NCBI RefSeq assembly: GCF_012985205.1
Contig: NZ_JABEKS010000001.1
Coordinates: 1,054,001 to 1,118,000, forward strand
Reading direction: 5' to 3'
Length of the DNA stretch: 64,000 bases
Origin: Planctomonas sp. JC2975
Lineage (GTDB): Bacteria > Actinomycetota > Actinomycetes > Actinomycetales > Microbacteriaceae
The notes beneath the pieces are model-generated. The model made no database searches. It was given only the letters and a program-made list of their open reading frames with translations, and was not told the DNA's origin. Position numbers and translations under genes: made by a program. Every line of letters begins with the position of its first letter. Within the stretch, counting starts at the first letter, position 1. Positions 38,540 to 48,186 of the stretch are shown here, one piece after another.

Positions 38540-39190
38540 ATGGCGAAGAACGAGCATCCGGTCGTCGCCGAGCTGGGACGGCCGGAGACCGCAAGGGAGA
38601 CGGCGGAACGCAAGGCGCAGGCGTCTTCTGATCACCGCCGCCGGCAGACGGTCAACAACCTCATCTACTCGCTGCTGGCGACCCTGGGACTCGTGATCGT
38701 CATCGTGCTCATGGTGCCGCGCCCGGTCCCGGAGCCGGCAGCGAGCATCGACTACGCCAAGATCGCGGCGCAGGGTGCGGGCGTCGAGCCGGATCCGCTG
38801 CTGACGCCCCACCTGCCGAAGGACTGGACCTCCAACTCCGCGCAGCTGCGACAGGAGACCGACGACCAGGTCGATGAGTGGTACATCGGCCTGATCACCC
38901 CTTCGAAGGAGTACATCGGCCTCGCCCAGGGCTTCAACGCGAACGCCACCTGGCTGGCGACCCAGGTGGCCAACACCCGCCCCGTCTCGACCACCACGAT
39001 CGACGGCGTCAAGTGGGACATCTACGACAATCGCGACTCGAGCCGCGACGTGGGAGACGCCAAGTACGCGCTGTCCACAACGCAGGGGAAGAGCACGGTC
39101 GTCGTCTACGGAACCGCATCGAATGCCGAGTTCCAGAAACTTGCGGAGTCCGTGAGCACTCAACTCATCCACGATGCGAAAGGTCATTGA
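38540..39190 (+). CDS. DUF4245 family membrane-anchored protein
   Basis: 216 residues: cytoplasmic N-terminus rich in charged residues, one membrane helix (NNLIYSLLATLGLVIVIVLMV), then an extracytoplasmic domain with the family's DYAKIAAQ and WTSNSAQLR blocks and VKWDIYDNRDSSRD. Function unknown; the gene often follows xseB in actinobacteria. Its stop overlaps the carbonic anhydrase ATG by one base. Confidence 0.88.
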   Translation: MAKNEHPVVAELGRPETARETAERKAQASSDHRRRQTVNNLIYSLLATLGLVIVIVLMVPRPVPEPAASIDYAKIAAQGAGVEPDPLLTPHLPKDWTSNSAQLRQETDDQVDEWYIGLITPSKEYIGLAQGFNANATWLATQVANTRPVSTTTIDGVKWDIYDNRDSSRDVGDAKYALSTTQGKSTVVVYGTASNAEFQKLAESVSTQLIHDAKGH

Positions 39191-39816
39191 TGACGAACAC
39201 CAGCCCGGCACGAGCCTGGTCCCAGTTGCAGGCGGGAAACGCCCGCTTCATCGCAGGACAGCCGCTGCACCCGCGTCAGGATGCCGAGCGTCGTGCCGAA
39301 ACCCTGGGTTCGCAGGCACCCGTCGCGACCATCTTCGGATGCAGCGACTCGCGCCTGGCCGCCGAGATCATCTTCGATCTCGGGCTCGGTGATGCCTTCG
39401 TCGTGCGCAACGCCGGACAGGTCATCTCGGAGTCGGTTCTCGGATCCGTCGAGTACGCCGTCGCCGTGCTGCACGTCCCGCTCCTGGTGGTGATGAGCCA
39501 CGACAGCTGCGGCGCCGTACGAGCGGCCATCGACTCCGCGGCCCCCGGCTCCGACCGGCTTCCGCCGCACATCGCCGATCTGATCGCCCCCATCGTGCCC
39601 GCCGTGCGCCGCGTTGCCGGCGAGGTCACCGATCCGGCCGCCGTCGACTCCTCGGAGGTCGCACGCGAACACGTGAAAGACACGGTCAGCGAACTGCTCC
39701 GTCGCAGCGAGCTCATCGCCCAGGCCGTGGCCGATCGGGAGCTGGCGATCGTCGGCGCGAACTATCGGCTCAGCGACGGAACCGTCACCTCGCACCTCGT
39801 CGTCGGCGAGGTGTGA
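39190..39816 (+). CDS. Beta-carbonic anhydrase
   Basis: 208-residue zinc enzyme hydrating CO2 to bicarbonate. Zinc ligands are Cys51 (GCSDSR), His104 and Cys107 (SHDSCGAV), with the Asp53/Arg55 pair of the active site. No signal peptide, so cytoplasmic; likely supplies bicarbonate to carboxylases. The start overlaps the previous stop (TGATG), so it is coupled to DUF4245. Confidence 0.93.
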   Translation: MTNTSPARAWSQLQAGNARFIAGQPLHPRQDAERRAETLGSQAPVATIFGCSDSRLAAEIIFDLGLGDAFVVRNAGQVISESVLGSVEYAVAVLHVPLLVVMSHDSCGAVRAAIDSAAPGSDRLPPHIADLIAPIVPAVRRVAGEVTDPAAVDSSEVAREHVKDTVSELLRRSELIAQAVADRELAIVGANYRLSDGTVTSHLVVGEV

Positions 39817-39878
39817 GCCGACGCCTGCGGCACTCACGAAGCACGACAGACACCACAGACACGACAAAGGATCCTCGA

Positions 39879-41300
39879 ATGGACAGCCATAATCCCGGCG
39901 ACGACGCCGACTATCGCATCGAACACGACACCATGGGCGAGGTGCGGGTTCCCCGCAACGCGCTCTACAGCGCGCAGACCCAACGCGCCGTAGAGAACTT
40001 CCCCATCTCCGGCTCCAGCTTGGAGTCCGCCCAGATCGCCGCACTGGCGCGTATCAAGAAGTCCGCCGCGCTGGCCAACGCCCGGCTCGGCGTGCTCCAG
40101 GGCGACATCGCCGAGGCCATCGCCGCCAGTGCTGACGAAGTGATCTCCGGCGTCCACGACGACCAGTTCCCCGTCGACGTCTACCAGACGGGCAGCGGCA
40201 CCTCGTCGAACATGAACATGAACGAGGTGCTGGCCACGCTGGCCACCCGCCGCCTGGGGCGTCCGGTTCACCCGAACGATCATGTCAACGCGTCCCAGTC
40301 CTCCAACGACGTCTTCCCCACCTCCGTGCACATCGCCGTCACGGGGGCGCTCATCGACGACCTGATCCCCTCGCTCGACCACCTCGCCGTGGCATTCGAG
40401 GAGAAGGCCGAGCTCTGGAAGGATGCGGTCAAGTCCGGCCGCACCCACCTCATGGACGCCACGCCCGTCACCCTCGGCCAGGAGTTCGGCGGATACGCCG
40501 CGCAGATGCGCCTGGGCATCGACCGGGTGCAGTCCGCGCTGGCCAGGGTCGCCGAGGTCCCGCTCGGAGGCACTGCCGTCGGCACCGGCATCAACACGCC
40601 GGCCGGATTCCCCCAGCTCGTGATCGAGCTCCTCACCCAGGAGACCGAACTGCCGGTCACGGAGGCGCGCAACCACTTCGAGGCGCAGGCCAACCGCGAC
40701 GGCCTGGTCGAGGCCTCCGGCGCACTGCGCACCATCGCGGTGAGCCTCACCAAGATCTGCAACGACCTGCGCTGGATGGGTTCTGGCCCCAACACCGGTC
40801 TGGGCGAGCTGCACATCCCCGACCTTCAGCCCGGGTCCTCGATCATGCCCGGAAAGGTGAACCCGGTGATCCCGGAAGCGACGCTCATGGTCGCCGCCCG
40901 CGTCATCGGCAACGATGCCACGATCGCCTGGAGCGGCGCGTCGGGGGCATTCGAACTGAACGTCGCCATCCCCGTGATGGGGACTGCGCTGTTGGAGTCG
41001 ATCCGCCTGCTCTCCAACGCATCCCGTGCCCTGGCCGACAAGACCGTCCGCGGCCTCGAGGCGAACCTCGAGCGTGCGCGCGCACTGGCCGAGTCCTCGC
41101 CGTCGATCGTGACGCCGCTGAACAAGATCATCGGATACGAGGCGGCGGCGAAGATCGCGAAGCACTCCGTCGCGCAGGGGATCACGGTACGCGAGGCCGT
41201 CATCGACCTCGGATTCGTCGAGCGCGGCGAAGTCACCCTCGAACAGCTGGACACGGCGCTGAACGTGCTGAGCATGACCACGCCGCCGACGGCGAAGTAG
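39879..41300 (+). CDS. fumC: Class II fumarate hydratase
   Basis: TCA cycle enzyme interconverting fumarate and malate, iron-independent. 473 residues. Signature [11 protein letters not shown] is present, along with [13 protein letters not shown] and [15 protein letters not shown], which mark fumarase rather than aspartase. The ATG at 39879 has AAAGGA 7 nt upstream. It follows the carbonic anhydrase by 62 bp, so it may have its own promoter. Confidence 0.95.
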   Translation: MDSHNPGDDADYRIEHDTMGEVRVPRNALYSAQTQRAVENFPISGSSLESAQIAALARIKKSAALANARLGVLQGDIAEAIAASADEVISGVHDDQFPVDVYQTGSGTSSNMNMNEVLATLATRRLGRPVHPNDHVNASQSSNDVFPTSVHIAVTGALIDDLIPSLDHLAVAFEEKAELWKDAVKSGRTHLMDATPVTLGQEFGGYAAQMRLGIDRVQSALARVAEVPLGGTAVGTGINTPAGFPQLVIELLTQETELPVTEARNHFEAQANRDGLVEASGALRTIAVSLTKICNDLRWMGSGPNTGLGELHIPDLQPGSSIMPGKVNPVIPEATLMVAARVIGNDATIAWSGASGAFELNVAIPVMGTALLESIRLLSNASRALADKTVRGLEANLERARALAESSPSIVTPLNKIIGYEAAAKIAKHSVAQGITVREAVIDLGFVERGEVTLEQLDTALNVLSMTTPPTAK

Positions 41301-41310
41301 TCGAGCTGAA

Positions 41311-41346
41311 CAGCCCGGTGGCCGAGATTCCTCGACCGCCGGGCTG
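41311..41346. terminator. Hairpin between convergent fumC and prepilin peptidase
   Basis: CAGCCCGG pairs with CCGGGCTG, extended by GG/CC and CGAG/CTCG with two mismatches; 3-4 nt loop. It starts 10 bp after the fumC stop. Confidence 0.7.
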
Positions 41347-41367
41347 CTCCGTCTCCGTGGTCGTGTC

Positions 41368-41934
41368 TCAACCGAGGAACGGCAGCGCGCCGATCGACGC
41401 CCAGAAGCCGCCGAGCAGGTAGGGGCCGAAGGCGATGTCACCGGATCCGCCGCGCACGGCCAGCCGGAACACCGCCGCTCCGCCGGCGACGATGAATCCC
41501 AGCACGACGGCGCCCACGACCACCAGCATCGACACGGATGCCCCGGCGAGGGCCAGCACCGCGGCGAGCTTCGCGTCGCCCATGCCCATGCCGCCTGCCA
41601 CGACCACGAGCAGGAAGAATCCGCTGACGACGACTGTCGCGAACAGCGCGTCGACGGGGACTTCGCCGGTTGCCAGCCAACCGAACGTCACGCCGACACC
41701 AGCGAATCCGATGCCCGGCACCACGAGCGCATTCGGCAGTCGGTGCTCGGATGCGTCGACGCGGCACAGCTCCGGGGTGACCAGCGCGAGGTAGAGGCAT
41801 CCGACGAGGTCGAAGCGCCATCCGACGACCACGACGGCGATCACGACCAGGGCCGCAGCCAACGGCGCCTGCCATGCCGCGTGCCGAATGAGCGTCGGGA
41901 GCGGCCGACGCGACGACGGCACGGGTACGGACAC
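41368..41934 (-). CDS. A24 family prepilin peptidase-like protein
   Basis: 188 residues, about six membrane segments. The two catalytic aspartates of type IV prepilin peptidases are present: Asp60 (CRVDASEHRLPN) and Asp120 (GMGMGDAKL). The cytoplasmic methyltransferase domain of PilD is absent, as in TadV/CpaA-type enzymes. No pilin or Tad gene is in the window, so substrates must be elsewhere. The GTG at 41934 follows TATGGT by 6 nt, suggesting a leaderless mRNA. Confidence 0.87.
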   Translation of the reverse strand: MSVPVPSSRRPLPTLIRHAAWQAPLAAALVVIAVVVVGWRFDLVGCLYLALVTPELCRVDASEHRLPNALVVPGIGFAGVGVTFGWLATGEVPVDALFATVVVSGFFLLVVVAGGMGMGDAKLAAVLALAGASVSMLVVVGAVVLGFIVAGGAAVFRLAVRGGSGDIAFGPYLLGGFWASIGALPFLG

Positions 41935-41940
41935 AGCGCG

Positions 41941-41946
41941 ACCATA
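41941..41946 (-). promoter_or_regulatory. Candidate leaderless promoter -10 (prepilin peptidase)
   Basis: TATGGT, 6 nt before the GTG at 41934. Confidence 0.45.
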
Positions 41947-42066
41947 GCGAGGCGGCTGATCGGGCTGCCGGACTTGTGCACAAGCCCGCCCTCATCAGGA
42001 GGCCGACGAGATGAGCCGCGCGCCGGCCCCTCTCCGACGCGCGGCGTCCTTCCGGCGAACGCCCGT

Positions 42067-43443
42067 CTAGGCGATCTCGCCGAACTCGAGCAGCTCCGTG
42101 ACCAGGGCAGCGATCGCCGACCGCTCGGAGCGGGTCAGCGTGACATGTCCGAACAGCGGATGCCCCTTCAGCGTCTCGATGACGGATGCCACCCCGTCGT
42201 GCCTGCCGACGCGGAGGTTGTCGCGCTGGGCGACATCGTGCGTCAGCACGACCTTCGAGTTCTGGCCGATGCGACTGAGTACCGTGAGCAGCACGTTGCG
42301 CTCGAGAGACTGCGCCTCGTCGACGATCACGAACGCGTCGTGCAGAGAGCGTCCGCGGATGTGCGTGAGCGGCAGCACCTCGAGGATCCCGCGGTCGGCC
42401 ACCTCGTCGATGACGTTCTGCGAGACAACGGCACCGAGCGTGTCGAAGACCGCCTGGCCCCAGGGATTCATCTTCTCCCCCTGGTCGCCGGGCAGATATC
42501 CGAGCTCCTGACCGCCGACGGCATACAGCGGACGGAACACCATGATCTTCTTGTGCTGCTGACGCTCCAGCACCGACTCCAGCCCCGCGCAGAGCGCGAG
42601 CGCCGACTTGCCGGTCCCGGCTCGCCCGCCGAGCGACAGGATGCCGATCTCCGGGTCCGTCAGCATGTCGATAGCCAACCGCTGTTCGGCCGAGCGCCCG
42701 TGCAATCCGAAGATGTCCCGGTCGCCCCGTACGAGCTTCATCATGCCGTCTCCGGTGACCCGGCCGAGCGCGGATCCGCGGTCCGAGTGCACGATCAGCC
42801 CGGTGTTCACTGGCAGCTCGGCGACGAGATCGCTTGCCAGCTCCTCGTGCTCGTACAGCTGCGCCATATCGTTCGAGCCCAGGTCGATCTCCGCGACACC
42901 CGTCCATCCGGACTCCGGCGCGAGCTCAGCTCTGTACTCCTCGGCAGAGAGGCCGATGGATGCTGCCTTCACCCGCAAGGGGAGATCCTTCGACACGACG
43001 GTGACGGTGAGCCCGTCGTTCGCGAGGTTCTGCGCGACGGCGAGGATCCGGGAGTCGTTGTCCCCCAGTTGCAGCCCGCTCGGCAGCACCGACATGTTGG
43101 AGTGGTTCAGTTCGACGCGCAAAGATCCTCCCTCGCCGACCGGCACAGGGAAGTCGAGGCGCCCGTGGCGCACCCGCATCTCGTCCAGCAGACGAAGGGC
43201 CTGTCGGGCGAAGTACCCGATCTCAGGGTCGTTGCGCTTTCCCTCCAGTTCGCTGATCACGACCACCGGGATCACGACGGCGTGTTCGGCGAACCGGAAC
43301 ACCGCTCGTGGATCCGACAGAAGCACGGACGTGTCGAGCACGTACGTGAGCTCCGTCTGGTGCGTTTCGCGATCGAGTGCGGCCTGGTCCGACGACAAGG
43401 TGTCCACCGACGTCATCGGCTCTCGGGTATGCATCGCGGTCAC
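42067..43443 (-). CDS. PhoH2-like protein: PIN domain fused to PhoH ATPase
   Basis: 458 residues. An N-terminal PIN nuclease domain ([13 protein letters not shown], with further acidic sites [11 protein letters not shown] and GDNDSRIL) is joined to a C-terminal PhoH-type P-loop ATPase/helicase (Walker [13 protein letters not shown], Walker B VIVDEAQS). Such fusions unwind and cut RNA in mycobacteria. No PhoT antitoxin-like ORF was recognised upstream. The GTG at 43443 is preferred for GGGAG 5 nt upstream; ATG 43434 is the alternative. Confidence 0.88.
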   Translation of the reverse strand: MTAMHTREPMTSVDTLSSDQAALDRETHQTELTYVLDTSVLLSDPRAVFRFAEHAVVIPVVVISELEGKRNDPEIGYFARQALRLLDEMRVRHGRLDFPVPVGEGGSLRVELNHSNMSVLPSGLQLGDNDSRILAVAQNLANDGLTVTVVSKDLPLRVKAASIGLSAEEYRAELAPESGWTGVAEIDLGSNDMAQLYEHEELASDLVAELPVNTGLIVHSDRGSALGRVTGDGMMKLVRGDRDIFGLHGRSAEQRLAIDMLTDPEIGILSLGGRAGTGKSALALCAGLESVLERQQHKKIMVFRPLYAVGGQELGYLPGDQGEKMNPWGQAVFDTLGAVVSQNVIDEVADRGILEVLPLTHIRGRSLHDAFVIVDEAQSLERNVLLTVLSRIGQNSKVVLTHDVAQRDNLRVGRHDGVASVIETLKGHPLFGHVTLTRSERSAIAALVTELLEFGEIA

Positions 43444-43724
43444 AACCACTCCCACCCCGCGCCTCCCAGAGGGCCGGCGCGGATCTTGTCGGCGAAGCGG
43501 TCGCACCTTTCAAGACGATTCCAATGACGGCCGCCTCGGCCGGGCACTATGCCCGACACCTCGAAGGTAGGCCCGTCGCAACGCATCTCGTCGCAGGACA
43601 CACCTGACCGTCGGTTACGCGCGCGTGAACTCTTCGGCACCCGTGGTCGGGCGTGTCGCCCGGGCACCGCGTCGAGGGAGCGCGGGGACTCCATCGCGGC
43701 CGATTTCGGGCGTTCGGGCTCCGT
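43444..43724. other. Intergenic region, no gene recognised
   Basis: 281 bp between the PhoH2-like start and the aminotransferase stop. Only a short stem, CGGGCA/TGCCCG (43541-43555), stands out. It should contain the PhoH2-like promoter, not identified. Confidence 0.4.
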
Positions 43725-44837
43725 CTAGGCAGTGGCGAACGAGGTGAACGCGCCCCGCAGCATCTCGAGCGTCTCGTCGCCGCACGACACGTGGACACTC
43801 AGTCTGACCGCGTGCTCCCTGGTCGTCGCGGTGATGCCGTGGTTGAACAGCGAAGCGCCGAGCAGCGTGAGACGTTCCGGCGAAGGCTCGAGCACCACGA
43901 TGCCGGCACGTTCAGGGGTCTCCCGTGCAGACGAGATGGGAATGCCGTACTCGTCGGCCAAATCGATCACCCGATCGACGCGGTCGGCGACGGCCGCCTC
44001 AATCACGTCCACGCCGACGGACAGCACATCCTCCAGCGCGGCAGAAAGGCGCGCCTGCGCCACGCTGTCCGGCCGCGCAACGGTGAAGGCACTCGCAGCA
44101 TTCACGGGCGGCAGGAGTTCGTCGAACGGATCCACGACGCCCGCCCCCGTGTGCCCGCTCCAGACCGGCGTGAGGTTGTCGATGGCGCGTTGCGACAGCG
44201 CCATGAACGCGGCACCCCATCCGGCTCGCAGCCACTTCTCGGCGCCGACCACCACGACGTCGGCGACCTCGTACGGCGCATCCACCACGCCGAATCCCTG
44301 CACGGCGTCCACGATCAGCAGACGGTCTCCGATGACCTGACGGATGCCGTCGATGTCGGCGACGAATCCGGTCCGCGAATCGACGAGGCTCACGGCCACG
44401 GCCGTGACGGCGCTCGTGAGCTGCTCCTTGACCGTTCCGGGGGTGACGCGACCGTGATCCGTCTCGAGCCAGATGGGCTGCACGGCGTGCAGCGCCTCGG
44501 ACGCCCGAGCGGCCGCGAACGTGATGGACGGGAACTCAGCACCAGAGACCAGCACGCCTCCGGTCAGCCCGAACATGGCGTGCATGAGGCCCGTGCCCAC
44601 GTTCGGCTGGAACACGATCTGCTCCGCGTCGAATCCGGTGAGACGGGATGCCGCATCCCGCATCCGCGCATCCTCGGCACGGAACGCGTCCAGCGACCCG
44701 AACCTGGCGCGGGAGAACACGTCGTTGATGCCCTGCACCTCAGCCACCACTGATGCGGACAGCGGACCGACTCTGCCGAAATCCAGGTAACCCGGTTCTT
44801 CCAGGAAACCTTCGGCGAACTCCTCGACGGTTGTCAC
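43725..44837 (-). CDS. Class V aminotransferase fold PLP enzyme
   Basis: 370 residues of the NifS/isopenicillin-N-epimerase-like class V family. The PLP lysine is Lys201 (VVGAEKWLRAGWG); LIVDAVQGFGVVDAP carries the Asp that contacts the pyridine nitrogen, and VFQPNVGTGLMHAMFGL the phosphate-side loop. No cysteine loop typical of desulfurases is evident, so amino transfer, elimination or epimerisation are all possible. The GTG at 44837 is chosen for GGGAGG 4 nt upstream over an ATG 18 nt earlier. Confidence 0.85.
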   Translation of the reverse strand: MTTVEEFAEGFLEEPGYLDFGRVGPLSASVVAEVQGINDVFSRARFGSLDAFRAEDARMRDAASRLTGFDAEQIVFQPNVGTGLMHAMFGLTGGVLVSGAEFPSITFAAARASEALHAVQPIWLETDHGRVTPGTVKEQLTSAVTAVAVSLVDSRTGFVADIDGIRQVIGDRLLIVDAVQGFGVVDAPYEVADVVVVGAEKWLRAGWGAAFMALSQRAIDNLTPVWSGHTGAGVVDPFDELLPPVNAASAFTVARPDSVAQARLSAALEDVLSVGVDVIEAAVADRVDRVIDLADEYGIPISSARETPERAGIVVLEPSPERLTLLGASLFNHGITATTREHAVRLSVHVSCGDETLEMLRGAFTSFATA

Positions 44838-44938
44838 GGGACCTCCCAGTTCCATTCTGCTGCGTTGCAGGGAGCAGACAACAGAGTCAGTCCACCTGAC
44901 GTGTTCGGCGACAGCCGCCGCGGCGGAAGAACCCGGCG

Positions 44939-45727
44939 TCAGCCGCCGTAACGACGGTGTCGACGCGAGTAGTCGCGCATCGCGCGCAGGAAGTCGACCT
45001 CGCGCAGATCGGGCCCCAGTGCCTCGACGAAGTAGAACTCGCTGTGAGCGCTCTGCCAGAGCATGAAGTCGCTCAGCCGCTGCTCTCCCGAGGTGCGGAT
45101 GACGACATCCGGATCGGGCTGCCCGCCAGTGTACAGGTGCGAGCCGATCAGGTCCGGCGTCAGACGTTCGGCCAGATCTTCGAGGCTCCTGCCTTCTGCG
45201 TGGTGCTCCGCGACGATGCTGCGCATGGCATCCGTGATCTCCTTGCGTCCGCCGTAGCCGACGGCGAGGTTCACGTGCATGCCCTCGTTCTCGCGCGTGC
45301 TCTCCTCGGCGTCGGCGAGTGCCTTCACGAGCCGCCCGGGCAGTCCGACGGTCGTCCCGACGTGCTGCACGTGCCAGTCACCGGCCGTCGAAACCGCGTG
45401 GGCGAGGTCGGCGATGATCTCGATCAGGTCGGCGAGCTCGCCGCGGTCACGGTTGGTGAGGTTGTCGGCCGACAACAAGTAGAGCGTCACGACCTTCACG
45501 CCGAGCTCGTCGCACCAGCGGAGGAACTCGAGCATCTTCGCTGCGCCCGCGCGGTGTCCGTGCGCCACCGTCTCCAGGCCGAGCTGACGGGCCCATCGAC
45601 GGTTGCCGTCGATGATCATCGCCACGTGGCGGGGAACCACGGCGGGATCGAGGCTCCGCCGCAATCGATTCTGGTACAGCCCGTACAGGAAGCCCGGGCC
45701 GGGCCACGGGATCCGACGAGATGTCAC
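44939..45727 (-). CDS. cis-prenyl diphosphate synthase (UppS family)
   Basis: 262 residues. Active-site Asp40 is in AMIIDGNRRWA; RTSGEQRLSDFMLWQ is the substrate/phosphate motif. The length and the N-terminal WPGPGFLYGLYQNRLRR resemble the short actinobacterial enzyme Rv1086 (Z-farnesyl type), rather than the 290-residue decaprenyl synthase. The product chain length is inferred only. The GTG start at 45727 follows TAACGT by 6 nt, so likely leaderless; it diverges from trhA. Confidence 0.93.
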   Translation of the reverse strand: MTSRRIPWPGPGFLYGLYQNRLRRSLDPAVVPRHVAMIIDGNRRWARQLGLETVAHGHRAGAAKMLEFLRWCDELGVKVVTLYLLSADNLTNRDRGELADLIEIIADLAHAVSTAGDWHVQHVGTTVGLPGRLVKALADAEESTRENEGMHVNLAVGYGGRKEITDAMRSIVAEHHAEGRSLEDLAERLTPDLIGSHLYTGGQPDPDVVIRTSGEQRLSDFMLWQSAHSEFYFVEALGPDLREVDFLRAMRDYSRRHRRYGG

Positions 45728-45733
45728 CCGAAT

Positions 45734-45739
45734 ACGTTA
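45734..45739 (-). promoter_or_regulatory. Candidate leaderless promoter -10 (cis-prenyl transferase)
   Basis: TAACGT, 6 nt before the GTG at 45727. Confidence 0.4.
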
Positions 45740-45843
45740 GCGCGCGGAAGCGGCCGCCCGGTCCGCGCGATCCCCAGGGGCAGGCGTCGTTCTGCGATCG
45801 GCACTGGGCGGACCTTCCCAGCTTGGCGGCATATCTCCCCGCC

Positions 45844-45849
45844 TAGGCT
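45844..45849 (+). promoter_or_regulatory. Candidate leaderless promoter -10 (trhA)
   Basis: TAGGCT, 6 nt before the trhA ATG; CTTGGC about 16 nt upstream could serve as -35. Confidence 0.5.
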
Positions 45850-45855
45850 TGCCAC

Positions 45856-46659
45856 ATGTCTCGCACCCCCAACGAGTACGTCGACGTCGCCGACGAACTG
45901 GCCCAGTCCGCCGACCGGCTGTCGGCCGCCGATGCCGCCGTCAAGGCCGACGACGCGCACGAGCGGGGGATCCCGAACCTTCCCCTGGTGGACGCCTCGG
46001 CCGCCCATCCCGAGGAGCTGAAGCCCACCTGGCGCGGCTGGATCCACGCGGGCACCTTCCCCGTGACGATCGCGGCCGGCATCGTGCTCATCTGCCTCGC
46101 AGACGGTGCGCCGGCGAAGTGGGCGTCGGCGGTGTTCATGCTCACGTCGATGCTGCTGTTCGGCAACTCCGCTCTCTACCACCGCTTCAACTGGAAGCCG
46201 CGCGCCAAGATCCTGCTCAAGCGCATCGACCACGCGAACATCTTCCTGCTGATCGCCGGCACGTACACGCCGCTCGGAGTGCTCGCCCTTCCGACGCAGA
46301 AGGGCGTCATCCTGCTCTCCATCGTGTGGGGTGGTGCATTGCTCGGAATCGCGTTCCACGTGTTCTGGATCAACGCGCCGCGCTGGCTCTACGTGCCCCT
46401 GTACGTGATCCTCGGCTGGGCCGCCCTGATGTACGTCGTCGACCTGGTGAACGCGAACGCCGCCATGATGGTGCTCGTCTTCGTCGGCGGCGGCCTCTAC
46501 ACGATCGGTGCGCTCGTATACGGACTGAAGCGCCCGAATCCGTTCCCGGGCAGATTCGGCTTCCACGAGATCTTCCACACGCTGACCGTGCTCGCGTTCC
46601 TCTGCCACTGGGCCGCGTGCCTGCTCATCGTGCTGCACCCGGCCTACCACGGCGCCTGA
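45856..46659 (+). CDS. trhA: Hemolysin III/PAQR family membrane protein TrhA
   Basis: 267 residues: a cytoplasmic N-terminus of about 60 residues, then seven membrane segments. The conserved PAQR metal-site residues are visible (NSALYHRFNW, RIDHANIFLLIAGTYTP, HEIFHTLTVLAFLCHW). In other bacteria TrhA maintains membrane energetics; the old hemolysin name does not imply toxicity. The ATG at 45856 has no ribosome site and lies 6 nt after TAGGCT. Confidence 0.92.
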   Translation: MSRTPNEYVDVADELAQSADRLSAADAAVKADDAHERGIPNLPLVDASAAHPEELKPTWRGWIHAGTFPVTIAAGIVLICLADGAPAKWASAVFMLTSMLLFGNSALYHRFNWKPRAKILLKRIDHANIFLLIAGTYTPLGVLALPTQKGVILLSIVWGGALLGIAFHVFWINAPRWLYVPLYVILGWAALMYVVDLVNANAAMMVLVFVGGGLYTIGALVYGLKRPNPFPGRFGFHEIFHTLTVLAFLCHWAACLLIVLHPAYHGA

Positions 46660-46704
46660 CGTTCGCGGCTCGGCCCACCGGCGGCCATATCAGTCACAGG
46701 ACGG

Positions 46705-47874
46705 TCACGTGATCGCGGCGAGCGCCAGTGTTGCGGCGATGACCGTCACCGGCGCCACCACGACGCCGATCACCATGTAGCGACCCCAGGGCACACCGAC
46801 GCCCAGCCGCTGCAGCCGTGAGTGCCAGAGCAACGTCGCCAGCGACGCCCACGGCGTGATCAGCGGGCCCACGTTCACACCGATCAGCAGGGCCATGAGC
46901 TGCACCGGATGCTGCGCCGCCGGTTCCAGCGCCAGGTACGCGGGCAGGTTGTTGGCCGCATTCGCACCCAGCAGTCCCACCCCTGAGACGCGCAGGAGGG
47001 CGAGTGGCGACGTCCCGTACCCGACCAGCTCTCGCACGACGGCCCCCGATCCGATCGCCTCGACCGCTCCGGCCGCCAGGAACATTCCGCCCGCGAACAC
47101 GACCATCGACCACGGCACGAGGCTCACCCGGAGAACATCCCTGCGGAGCACGGCGAACACGATGGCCAGCACGCCTGCCGCGACGCATGCCGGTATCCAT
47201 ACCGGCATTCCCGAGACGAGAGCGGGCAGCAACGCCAGCACGACCACGGCAGCGGCCGTCGTCAGCCTCGGGTCGCGTAACTTCTCGCGTTGCTGAACGA
47301 CGAATCGCGCAGCCAGGTTCTTCCGTCCCAGTACGGCGATCGCGATGCACGGCAGTACGACGGCGACGAGCGCCGGAGCCCAACTGAGCGCCACGAATGC
47401 CGCAGTACCCGATCCACCGGCAGACGAGCCTTTCAGCCGCTGCTCGGCGAGGAGGTTCGTCAGGTTGGAGACCGGCAGGAGAAGCGAGGCCGTGTTGGCC
47501 AGCATCACCGTGGTCAGCGCGAACGGAAGCGGGTTGAGCCGCACGTGTCTCGCCATCGTGACGACGATCGGCGTGAGGAGCACGGCCGTCGTGTCGAGGG
47601 ATAGGAAGATCGTGCTGACGGTCGCCACCGCGGCCGTCAGCAGCCACAACGCCCAGGCGCTGCCTCGGGCAACCCGGGTCGCCCACGCCGCGAGCAGATC
47701 GAAGAGACCCGCTTCGGCAGCGAGCTCCGCCACCACCGTGATGGCGACGACGAAGAGCAGGACGGGCCAGACGCGCTCGAGGAGGGCGAACGCATCCGTC
47801 GCCGGATAGAGCCCGGTCAGGATCGCTGAGACGCCCGCGGCGAGCAGCGCCGCACCGACGATCGCCGTACGCAC
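46705..47874 (-). CDS. SLC13/ArsB-NhaD type ion transporter
   Basis: 389 residues, about ten to eleven membrane segments. Repeats typical of the ion-transporter superfamily are seen: SLDTTAVLLTPIVV with MLANTASLLLPVSNLTN in the first half and GANAANNLPAYLAL plus GVNVGPLITPWASLATLLW in the second. Could export arsenite or carry dicarboxylates or Na+; no arsR/arsC neighbour supports arsenite. GTG start at 47874. Converges with trhA and follows the small membrane protein gene on the same strand by 21 bp. Confidence 0.85.
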   Translation of the reverse strand: MRTAIVGAALLAAGVSAILTGLYPATDAFALLERVWPVLLFVVAITVVAELAAEAGLFDLLAAWATRVARGSAWALWLLTAAVATVSTIFLSLDTTAVLLTPIVVTMARHVRLNPLPFALTTVMLANTASLLLPVSNLTNLLAEQRLKGSSAGGSGTAAFVALSWAPALVAVVLPCIAIAVLGRKNLAARFVVQQREKLRDPRLTTAAAVVVLALLPALVSGMPVWIPACVAAGVLAIVFAVLRRDVLRVSLVPWSMVVFAGGMFLAAGAVEAIGSGAVVRELVGYGTSPLALLRVSGVGLLGANAANNLPAYLALEPAAQHPVQLMALLIGVNVGPLITPWASLATLLWHSRLQRLGVGVPWGRYMVIGVVVAPVTVIAATLALAAIT

Positions 47875-47895
47875 GAACCGGTGTTGCCCCGGTCG

Positions 47896-48186
47896 TCAGG
47901 CGCCGCGGTCGGAACGACGAATGTCACCGTCCCGCGACTCCGGACGCGACACCTCGACGTCCGATCCGCCCGACTGCGACGCCTCTTCGGCATCGAGCTT
48001 GGCGTTCACCTCTGCGCGATACCTGGTGCGGCGCACCCGCCGCATCATGTCCCAGATGAGGAGGATCGTCGCCAGGCCGACGCCCAGGGTGATGACGAAT
48101 CCCCAAACACCGGGGGTGACGAGATCCGCGTTCGGTGTCGTCGGCGCCGGCGACGGCGTTGCCGCCAGAAACAGGATGGTATGCAC
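47896..48186 (-). CDS. Small single-pass membrane protein downstream of mca
   Basis: 96 residues: short Ala/Pro/Thr-rich N-terminus, a membrane helix (GVWGFVITLGVGLATILLIW), then a basic stretch (MRRVRRTRYRAEV) and an acidic/Ser-rich tail. The GTG start directly abuts the mca stop (TAG-GTG) with AGGGGG 5 nt upstream inside mca. Function unknown; the gene is recurrently linked to mca in actinobacteria as far as I recall. Confidence 0.8.
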   Translation of the reverse strand: MHTILFLAATPSPAPTTPNADLVTPGVWGFVITLGVGLATILLIWDMMRRVRRTRYRAEVNAKLDAEEASQSGGSDVEVSRPESRDGDIRRSDRGA